Assembly: GCA_030762895.1 (NCBI GenBank)
Contig: CM061064.1
Coordinates: forward strand, 132,811,402 to 132,875,401
Direction: 5' to 3'
Length of the DNA stretch: 64,000 nucleotides
Source of the DNA: Sophora flavescens
Lineage: Eukaryota; Streptophyta; Magnoliopsida; Fabales; Fabaceae
Part shown: in pieces, positions 55,684 through 64,000 of the stretch
Numbering within the stretch: position 1 is the first letter of the stretch
Layout: every line of letters begins with the position of its first letter
Translations under genes and position numbers: made by a program
Notes under the pieces: model-generated
Databases searched by the model: none
What the model saw: the letters and a program-made list of their open reading frames with translations, nothing else
What the model was told of the DNA's origin: nothing

Positions 55684-55943
55684 TGTAAGGGTGAGATGCC
55701 AATATATGGATTTAACACAATAACTAAATGCACGACACAAAAGAAGGCACATACACATATATACGTTTATAACAACATAAGCATCCATATTATAGCATAT
55801 AGTTTATCAATGGGTTCCACACCCCAAACATCAACGTTGGAAAACTATGCATGAACACTTCGATACATCATCTAAACATTCACACCTAATCTCCGGAGAT
55901 CCCCAACGTCATTTAAAATGAGCAGATCAAGCTCGATTGCCAA

Positions 55944-56104
55944 AAGAGGCACATCGATTTTGCCAAAGAGGCACGTCGATTTTGCCAAAAGAGGCACGTC
56001 AATTTTTCCAAAGAGGCACATCGATTTTACCAAAAGAGGCATATCGATTTTTCCAAAAGAGGCACGTCGATTTTTCCAAAAGAGGCACGTCGATTTTACC
56101 ATAG
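55944..56104 (-). repeat. 23-bp tandem repeat in the solo LTR
   Basis: About seven copies of AAAGAGGCACGTCGATTTT with a short variable link (TGCC, TTCC or ACC) are arranged head to tail. Open frames on both strands across this stretch result from the repeat alone. Confidence 0.9.
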
Positions 56105-59100
56105 CCCACTGTCCGACACAGTGAGAACGTCCATTTATGGTTTTTCATTGTACGTCGATTGCCCAAAGGCACAATGAATACGTCGACTACATGAATATCA
56201 TAAAGATACCATGATTAACAAATACGTCGAGACATGAATACGATTAAGATACTATGATTAACTCAGTAGGCATGTCTGCCGAATATGCATGTAAAACACT
56301 TTGTTCTCGTCATTTTTCTTTGTGTTCAATCTTTCCTTTTCCGAAGCTCAAAGCTTGCGACCAACAAAGTTTTAACATTTTAAAACTTTCATTAATAACA
56401 CAGGACTTCAAAGTCCGAGTGCTCAATCACGAAACCCCTAGATCGATGCACCAGTCTTAGGTTCGTGGTAATAGAAAACATCATTAATATTTTACCGTCG
56501 TTTATTACGTCGTGAAGTAGACACATCGCCTACCTACTAAACACCAAGTCTATAACGTCATAAGAACACTAGTACCCCGACATCTCGGTTACTAAGTTCC
56601 ATATCGTCATTTAGGTCATTTTAGTCTGTGAAAACCAAATCCAAAATAAGATCTCCGCAAATTATCCAAGTTACCGGAAACACGTCATTGAGTAAAACTC
56701 ATTTACAGAAAATCCTTTCTACTTGAAATTCGTTTGTAAAACGTCAAATCATAGCAAATCCATTTTCCTTTGGAAACTCATTTTTTTTCCGAAATAACGT
56801 CAAATCATCAAGAACTCTTTTACTGAAACTTCAACTCTAAAGAAAAGAATAAATCAATTGAGATTAAATCTCTTTTCAAAATAAGTACTGCTGTTTTCAA
56901 ACTCCGACCATAACTAATTTTGAAACTTGCCGTTGTTTAGCATTTTCAAAGAAAACGTTTTTAAGTCAAACTTTGACATTTCTTCTAAAATAATTTTATT
57001 ATATAATAAATAAGGTATTTTTGAATATTAATTTCACAAAATAATTTTTTATAATATTATGGAATTTCTTACGTAAAAATTAGCAGTACTAAAATATTTT
57101 CACGGTTGTGCACTCTATGTGACCCACAGTTCACTTTTTCATAAATAAATCATTAAAATCATAATATTTCTCAAAACTCATTATTTTTCCAAAACAATAT
57201 TTTCCACCATTATTATATTCCAACATTTCCCATAAAACATTGAATATAATTTTCACAGCTTATTAAAGCTTTTATCTAATTAATGGGTTGTGCACTGACC
57301 ACTGTCAGGCCTCTCAAACAACATCATCAGAATTATATCACTAGGCAGATCATGCATCATAGAAGTATAATATACTACTGCAGATAATTAAATAAATTAA
57401 AAGCAGATCAATCACCGATATACAGATAAACAACACAACGTAAACAACATAAACAAATAACCACAACCACATATAAATTATATAAACTACACTAAAAGCA
57501 AATGGTTATTGAGAAAAATCCCTCAGGTAAGCTCCCCTTACCTCTTGAATAACTTAGCTTCCGATTTAAAACTTTGTCGTGAATCCGGAAACCGTCAACG
57601 CATGTACACGATAATCTAGCTTATCCTTCATTAAACATAACACTCAATCAACAAACAAACAAATAAATCAAGCCTAAAATCCTACATGTTGGTTTCGGTC
57701 AAGGGCTGACTTTGGGGGTTAGAAATCTCTAAATTTTCTAAACTCTTGGATTAATGATTCCTAGTTACTTAAAACCCTAAATCAATGATCATTGTACAAA
57801 GATTGAAATTAAATCTTCCAATCCTCAAACAATTAAATTTCAGCCATGAAAACTAAATTAGCTTAGAGACCTTGATTCATTTCAAACAACATAGATCCAA
57901 TACCTACATAACTTATAAGATTGGATCATGTAAAGAAAATTAACAAAATCTCCCCCCACCAAGACATAGGTTCGGCCCCTTTAGGTTAACTAGGCACGAA
58001 AATTTATTTTTATGCACACTCTTGGATCTTGAATATAGAGAGGATAATAGGATCATAGAAAATGTGAGATGATGAAGATGAATTTAGAAAATGACTAAGT
58101 GAGGATGTGGGGAGGCTTCACGAAATTAAGGGAGTGAGGGGCAGTTTTGTCTATAAAAAATTGCCGTGGGGAAAAAATGGTAAAAATACATAGGGACTAA
58201 CTTGTAGTTCCATTAAAATTCAAGGACATTTTAGACATTTCACACCTAAAGCCATCATGACAAACATGTGGTGAGGATTGGTTGGAGATGTGACTGATTT
58301 GTGTCCACAAATTGTGGGGCAAACTTGTCAATTCGATGAAAGTTCAAGGGTAAAATCGTCCAAGGGCAAAACGGTCTTTACACTAGTTTAAAGAAATATC
58401 TAGACATTTTGTAAAAAGTAATCATGACATGGGTGACTCATCCATGTGACTCACCATCCTAGGTGGCAAGAGGTCTCAGCATCCGACGTTGGGTTTAATC
58501 TCTACACGTCCGTTCTCGACTCCGTCGATTACGCGATTTAGGGTTTTATGCCCGAATCGAGTATAATAACTTATTTATTTTGAAAATTTTCAAAATAACA
58601 TATATCATTGGAAATGAGATATAAAATATAGTCATTTCTTTCTCGGGTCAAAATTAGGTTTTCTGATCAGTAAAATCTTACTATCAATGAAAACGCATAT
58701 CGAGTTCTGTCTGATTTTCCACCAAAAATTTCACCGTACACTTATAAAAATAAGTATGATATGAACATGACTTTGGTTTTCCCAAAATCATTTTCTAAGT
58801 TTTAGATAAAAATATAAATGTTTATTTATATTTATACCGATCTTAGAAAGCAGAAAAATCGAGGTGTTACAGGAGTCATAGTGAGGAGGTAACCGTGAAA
58901 ATATTTTTGCACTGCTAGTTTATATGTAAGAAATTTCTAAATATTAGGAAATGTTATTTTAAGAAAATAAGTTTCATAAATAATTTTATTTGGTATTCGA
59001 AAAATTATTTTACTAGAAAAGTCATAATTGGACTAAAAATGTTTTTAAAACGTCAAACGTCGGACAATTCCAATAATCTTAATGGTAGGATTAATAAAAA

Positions 59101-59689
59101 CGACAATATTAGTTGAAATAGAGAATTGGTATAAAAGCAATATTTTCAAGTTCAAAATATTGATTTTATGAAAGAAAATGAATTTCAAGTGATTTTGATG
59201 GTTTTGTAAAATGAATTTCCAATGTAAACGTATTTTTTGAAAAATAGTTTTATACAACGGGTTATTTCGAATAACTTGGATAAGTTTCGGAAGTTTTTTT
59301 TTTATTTTGTGCTTCACCGAACGAAAACAGTGTTAATGTAAACCTAGTATCCGGGACGTTGTGATACTGGCATTCTTAATTACAAGCATGAATATCTTTG
59401 ATCCGTGTTACGTTGTTACACGTTGTACCGTTGTTACACGTTGTGATGGGCGTTGTTAACAGAGAATGTTGTTTTTATCACCACGAACCCAAGACTGATT
59501 GTAAGGTCTAAGGTTTTTTGATTGAGCACTCAGACTTCGTGTCCTGTGTTAACGTAGAAAAGTCTAACACTTTGAAATTTATGAATAGTCGTAAGCCATC
59601 TTGAGCTTCGACAAAAGAAGAATGAGAACAAAGAAAAATAACAACAACAAAATTTTTTATATGCATACATTGGCAGACGTGCCCACGTC

Positions 59690-59850
59690 CTATGTGTGAT
59701 GCCTTAATGATAGGGTATTCGTGCTACATTGTTATGTATGGTGCCTTAATGATGACGTATTCCGTGCTACGTTGTTATGTACGGTGCCTTCTGGTATTCC
59801 GTGCTACGTTGTTATGTATGGTGCCGTATGGTATTCCATGCCACGTTGTG
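59690..59850 (+). repeat. LTR minisatellite of element 2
   Basis: Four units have the core ATTCCGTGCTACGTTGTTAT followed by GTATGGTGCC, with variable links of 10-25 bp. They follow the GGCAGACGTGCC motif at 59672-59683. Confidence 0.85.
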
Positions 59851-60145
59851 ACTAAATACCTGGTAATCGGGCTCAATCAACTCATTTATTGGGTGTTGGG
59901 GTCTTCGAAGATTATGTATTAAACTAGAGCCTGAATATTGAAGTGTTCATGCATTTTCTTCAAAAGACTGTGATCGGGTATGCAACCCAGTGATAGACTA
60001 CTTGTTTAGTTATAGAAATGTATATGTTTATATGTTTTCTTTTGTGTCATTCATGTAGTTATCGAGTTAAATCCACACATTGGTTTCTCACTCTTGCATG
60101 TTTTATTGCTGGTTTCTCTACTTGTGCATATATTTATATCTGAGT

Positions 60146-60196
60146 CCAGATGAACCACTCAAGGGATACGATGCTTACAAGAAGAAGTTTCCTTAG
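60146..60196 (+). other. Short reading frame at the distal LTR part, element 2
   Basis: PDEPLKGYDAYKKKFP and a stop follow a TTTATATCTGAGTCCAG sequence. It is the counterpart of the frame at 55628-55683. Confidence 0.4.
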
Positions 60197-60358
60197 TTCA
60201 GAACATGTCGACGTTTACTTGCTACTATTATGTCTGTATTATAGGTGTGACCAGCTTAGGTTTTATTTATGGTATGTTGTTGTTTTTCAATTCAATAAGG
60301 GGACCTATACTTATAAAGGCCTAGGTGTGAAAACAGTATGATGCGGTATAGTTGTATG

Positions 60359-60359
<1 letters not shown>

Positions 60360-60421
<62 letters not shown>
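60360..60421. repeat. (TA)n microsatellite
   Basis: An uninterrupted TA dinucleotide run of about 31 units lies in the 5' LTR. Its length may be mis-assembled. Confidence 0.97.
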
Positions 60422-60423
<2 letters not shown>

Positions 60424-60612
60424 ATATACGGTTATATTTACGTTGTTGTTGTGGTTTTCGAAAAAGAAAAGATAAGGAAAAAATTTTATCACCATTTTTT
60501 AGACAGGATTATAACTTAAGAAAAACTTATTTTCCGAAAGCAACCAGTGAATTATTTTATTATTTATTTCAGCACGTGTTACAAAGTAATGCCCAAGGGG
60601 GTGTTACATTAG

Positions 60613-60627
60613 TGGTATCAGAGTTGG
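60613..60627 (+). other. Primer binding site of element 2
   Basis: TGGTATCAGAGTTGG follows four bases after the LTR end, matching the initiator methionine tRNA site TGGTATCAGAGC for the first eleven bases. Confidence 0.85.
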
Positions 60628-60790
60628 TCGAGTCTTTCGGGAATGTTGGGAAATAGGTCTATTGTGTTGATGTTGTGTGTTCTCTGATTAGGACGTGTTT
60701 GAATTACTTCTTAGAAGTAATATGCTAATATATAATTATGCGTTTCATTTTCTGGTTGTGGTCTAACTGATTTTGTCTGGTAGGTCAGTT

Positions 60791-61602
60791 GTGGAACCAG
60801 CACCAGAAGGTGGACGTGGACGAGGACGAGGACGTGGACACGCGTAGAGGCGGTCGTGTTGGCAATTGTGGTGACATGATTGAGAACTATGAAGAAGGAG
60901 TTGATTATGCAGCACAGGCTATAGAGCACGTGGCAGTTGCTATTACAAATCAAACAGCTACAATGGCTGCCTAGAACCAACAGGAGCAGGCTCGAGCTGA
61001 ACAGGTAACAGAAGGCAAAAATCTAACTGCTTTTAGGCATCAGGAGCCATCACAATTCCATGGAGACATGGATCTTGTAAAAGCTGATTTACGGATTCAG
61101 GAGCTAGAGAAGATATTTGAACTAATACACAGTCCAGAGGGAGTGAAGTTATCTTATGCTATATTTCTGTTGGTTGGTGATGCTGAGTATTGGTGGAAAG
61201 GCACCCAACAGTTGCTGGAAGCAGAGAATCAAATTACTTGGGAAGTATTCCGAAATAGGTTCTTGAACAAGTATTTTCCTCAAAGTGAGCGAGCTGAGAA
61301 GGAGAAAGAATTTATGCGACTTCAGTAGAGATACTTAACTATCGGAGAATATGCGGCAAGGTTTGAATTGCTTGCCAAGTATTTTCATTTTTTTCCAGAA
61401 CAATCCAGACGAGGATTGGAAGTGTGAGCATTTTGAGGGGGGACTGCGTTTCGAGATTAAAGAATCGGTATTACCTTTAGAAATTCGGAATTTTCAAGCA
61501 TTAGTCGAGAAGTGTAGAAAAATCGAGCTAATGAGGAAAGAAAGAGACAATAGAGGAACTGTAGGAGGACCGACTAGGTCAAAGTGTCAATTCCAGAACT
61601 AA
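60791..61602 (+). pseudogene. gypsy gag (capsid part), element 2
   Basis: It is the counterpart of the gag of element 1, with GGRGRGRGRGHA, VKADLRIQELEKIFELIHSP, GDAEYWWKGTQQLLEAEN and TWEVFRNRFLNKYFP. The start codon corresponding to ATG 18467 is GTG here (60791). Stops at about 60846, 60972 and 61326 and a frameshift near 61390 break it. An IEL-rich segment (VEKCRKIELMRKERDNRG) precedes the knuckles. Confidence 0.87.
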
Positions 61603-62030
61603 AAAGGAAAACAAGTGCAGAATGAACCTTCGACCACCAGGAAATAACCAGAATCAGCAACAACATTGTCCCAATAATTGAGTCAGGGAGTGGAGGTCAA
61701 CAGAGACAAAACCGAGGACAAATTAGGAGGTGTTACAAATGTGGAGATCAAAACCATATGGCCGATAAATGCCCAGTGAGGGGAATGAAGTGCTTTAATT
61801 GTGATCAAGTTGGACATCTGTCGAGGGATGTCAATGCTCCAAGGCATGGACCTACTGTCAATAACTCCAGCACTAATAAACTGACGACTACGGGTAGAGT
61901 TTATAATGTGAGGGGAACTAAGACTTCAAACTACGACGGTAATCTTTTAACTATACTTTTTTTATCCAGACTCAATGCATTCTTTCATTTCGATAGATTG
62001 TGTGAAATATTTGAGTCACCCTATGTCTAG
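61603..62030 (+). pseudogene. gypsy nucleocapsid knuckles and protease stub, element 2
   Basis: CYKCGDQNHMADKC (from 61731) is intact. The second knuckle reads CFNCDQVGHLSRDV, so its last cysteine is valine. GRVYNVRGTKTSN leads into a short protease stub (LSRLNAFFHFDRLCEIFES) lacking DSGA. The ORF then stops within 60 bp of the 3' LTR and no RT or integrase is present. Confidence 0.87.
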
Positions 62031-62039
62031 CTTTATGTC

Positions 62040-62079
62040 ATGAAATTTCGAGGACGGAATTTTTTTAAGACGGGTAGTC
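62040..62079 (+). other. Lead-in to the 3' LTR, element 2
   Basis: ATGAAATTTCGAGGACGGAA followed by AAGACGGGTAG is the typical gypsy pre-LTR segment with an eroded polypurine tract. Confidence 0.65.
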
Positions 62080-64000
62080 TGTAACACCCCGACTTTTCTC
62101 TACTTTCTAATATCAGAAAATTACATAAATAGGTTTATATTTTTATCCGAGACTTATAAAATGATTTTGGGAAAACCAAAGTCATATTCATATCAAACTT
62201 ATTTTTATAAGTATATGGTGAAGTTTTGGATTTAAAACTCAGACGGAAACCGATCTGCGTTTTTACTGACTGTATAATTTTATACCGACAGAAAAACCTA
62301 ATTTGACCCGAAACTGAAATTTTTATTTTTTTTATATTTTGTCTGCGAGGAATTCTACTTTCCAAATTTCTGATCAGAAATGAAAAATTATGTCTAATCG
62401 GACGAATTTTTGTAAAAGTTCAAAGGAAAAACAGTCGGTGTTGTCACTGACAGTAAGGTTTTAATGATCAGAAAACCTAATTTTGAGTCGTGATCGAAAT
62501 GGGTTATGTTTAAAACATATTTCCAACGAGTTTGGTTATTTTGAGAATTTTTTATCGTAAAACAGACAAACCCAAATCGGGTAATCGACGGAGTCGAGAA
62601 CGGATGTGCAGAGACAAAATCCGACATTCAATGGATGGAGACAAGTGGTGACTCACAAGGGGTGAGTCATATAGGTGACTCACCTTAGTAATGATGACAT
62701 TTTAGGGATTTTACAATTATGTCCTTAAGGTTGGTTTTAACTACAAAAATGCCATTGTACAAGATTACCATTTTGTCCCTCAAAATTTATGTGTTGGACC
62801 CAAATACCCAGCAAACCCCACGGCCCAAGCACCCCAAGGAGCCCATTCTCACTTCCATTTAAGGCCATGGTCATCTTCTTCACCAAGCTTTCACCATTTT
62901 CTCCAAAAACTCTTAAGTTCCATAAGCTTACTTTGTGCAGCAACTTAGTGATTCTTGCACTTTCCTTCAATTCCAAGAGGTAATCCATGATCCTCATCAT
63001 CATTTAACTATATGTTCTTCATATATTTTCATGATTCAATGCCTTATTCATTTTTTTCAATTCTTAGATCTAGAAGTTTGATAATTCATAGAAAATCATA
63101 AAAAAATCCTAAAAATGTGAAACCAATTTCTATGAGTTAGTTATCATCTCTACTATCATAATCCAATAGTTTGATGCAAACAAATATTTCCTCTCTATTT
63201 AACCCTCCAAGGCCGAACCATATGTGATTGGTGTAGGAGGTCATGTTTTTTTTTTTTTAGAAAGTGATATTGTATATCATCTTTCTAATACGTGTCTATG
63301 TTGATTCCAAGTTCCTGTATCAAACTAAAATATCTTGCCTCGGTTTTGTGTATTGGCCGAAATTATGTATTGAGGAACTTGGAAGTTTTTATTCAATCTT
63401 TGTTGTTAAATCACTAATCCATTGTCTTAAATACTTAGGGTCATTAATCCAAGGACTTAAGCAATTTTAGAATTTTTAGTCACAAAAGGGCTGTGACCTA
63501 CCCTTTGTGTATAGGTGATTGTATTTGTTTGATTTTGATTGGTTGATTTTGGTATATTGAAGGATAAAGAATTGTGCCGTGTACGTGTGTCGACGATTCC
63601 TGGATTCACGGCAAAGTTTTTAATCAGAAGTTAAATTCTTCGAGAGGTAAGAGGGGATTGCTTGAGGGATTTATGTGATGACTACATGGTATCTGTGGTT
63701 GGTCTATATATTTATTTGTGGTGTTTTTGGTTAACTTGTTATAAGTTGTGTTATTTATATCTATTTTTATTTATCTGCGGTTAAGTGTTTACTTGTAGTC
63801 ATATATTATAATGTTGTGATGCATGATCTTCCTGGGAATAATTGCTATGATATTATTGAATGTTGTTTGAGATTTGAGAAGCCTGACAGTGGTCAGTGCC
63901 CAATCAATTAACCAGATAAAAGCTTTAAGAAGCTTTAAAAATTATATTCAATGCTTAATGGAGAAATATTGTAATATAATATTGATGGAAAAATTTTATT
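62080..64000 (+). repeat. 3' LTR of gag-only element 2 (cut by window end)
   Basis: It begins TGTAACACCCCGACTTTTCT and aligns with 53335-55250 to the end of the window. It carries the GGTGACTCAC/GGTGAGTCAT/GGTGACTCAC cluster at 62646-62684. The middle site is a perfect TGAGTCA here and is mutated in the 5' LTR. Confidence 0.92.

Larger units (their letters stand above)
55341..58871 (-). mobile_element. Solo LTR, Tekay type, 3531 bp (TSD GGAGT)
   Basis: GGAGT flanks it at 55336-55340 and 58872-58876. The left end TGTGGCACCC and the right end CGAGGTGTTACA are the LTR termini. It is inserted in opposite orientation to the LTR that contains it, which is a related family. It has the TGACTCA pair (58432-58455), a 23-bp repeat zone and a GGCAGACATGCC motif (complement at 56269-56280). 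Confidence 0.94.
53335..60608 (+). repeat. 5' LTR of gag-only element 2, split by a solo LTR
   Basis: The start is TGTAACACCCCCGACTTTTC and the end CAAGGGGGTGTTACA. The two parts 53335-55340 and 58877-60608 join over the GGAGT target. The first 1.9 kb align with the 3' LTR at 62080-64000 at roughly 90 percent by eye, so the insertion is not recent. Confidence 0.92.
53335..64000 (+). mobile_element. Gag-only Ty3/gypsy element 2 (TR-GAG-like), right end beyond window
   Basis: The 5' LTR spans 53335-60608 including a nested solo LTR. The interior is only 1.47 kb (60609-62079) with gag, knuckles and a protease stub, and the 3' LTR starts at 62080 and runs off the window. The LTR is about 3.7 kb without the insertion. 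The 5' flank is GCTGT (53330-53334). The matching right flank lies outside. Its structure parallels element 1. Confidence 0.9.

Noticed and set aside
55944..56104. Regular 23-bp repeats that look like a CRISPR array
   Set aside because: There are no unique spacers, the repeats are directly adjacent, and the context is a plant LTR. It is a minisatellite.
60292..60495. ORF with an IYIYIY run
   Set aside because: It is a by-product of the (TA)n microsatellite.

Overview
The window is repeat-dominated nuclear DNA of a flowering plant, almost certainly a dicot. It contains plant Ty1/copia and Ty3/gypsy (Tekay/Del-like) retrotransposons, a non-autonomous element with an Athila/Tat-like primer site, a plant LINE with a C-terminal RNase H, a PIF/Harbinger-type MITE, a CACTA transposase fragment and a Helitron end. 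The DNA is AT-rich. The species cannot be named from the sequence. I found no intact host gene: nearly all recognisable coding sequence belongs to transposable elements, and most of it is broken.

Region 1-4.0 kb: two copies of one MITE inserted about 190 bp apart in the same gypsy protease fragment, then a copia-type LTR remnant and AT-rich DNA. Region 4.2-15.95 kb: a LINE on the minus strand. A copia element with 137-bp LTRs (TSD CTAAT) sits inside its reverse transcriptase. That copia element carries two later solo LTRs (TSDs CCCTT and CCTGG), and the LINE endonuclease carries a third (TSD GGGTT). The TSDs and reading frames give an unambiguous nesting order.

Region 15.95-25 kb: a gag-only gypsy element with LTRs of about 3.9 kb, then an inverted piece of a related LTR. 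Region 25-30.35 kb: a non-autonomous LTR element (LARD-like) on the minus strand with a tRNA-Asp-type primer site and an unrecognised ORF of about 320 codons. Region 30.35-38.3 kb: an Athila/Tat-type LTR remnant, then a minus-strand Tekay-like element with gag, protease, RT and RNase H but no integrase or 3' LTR. Region 38.3-41.1 kb: a Helitron 3' end and unclassified DNA. Region 41.1-51.4 kb: a degraded LTR holding two solo LTRs of 3.8-3.9 kb (TSDs TCCAT and CTTCA). Region 51.4-53.3 kb: a CACTA 5' region holding a Sirevirus-like solo LTR (TSD GCTCA). Region 53.3-64 kb: a second gag-only gypsy element, whose 5' LTR contains a reversed solo LTR (TSD GGAGT).

The most notable patterns lie in the non-coding DNA. 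Unrelated LTR families each carry an array of short GC-rich palindromes just upstream of a TATA box. The long Tekay-type LTRs share clustered TGACTCA motifs, a fast-changing minisatellite at a fixed place, and a conserved segment ending in AG followed by a short acidic reading frame. Two gag-only elements share the same loss of pol, which suggests a mobilised non-autonomous (TR-GAG-like) lineage.
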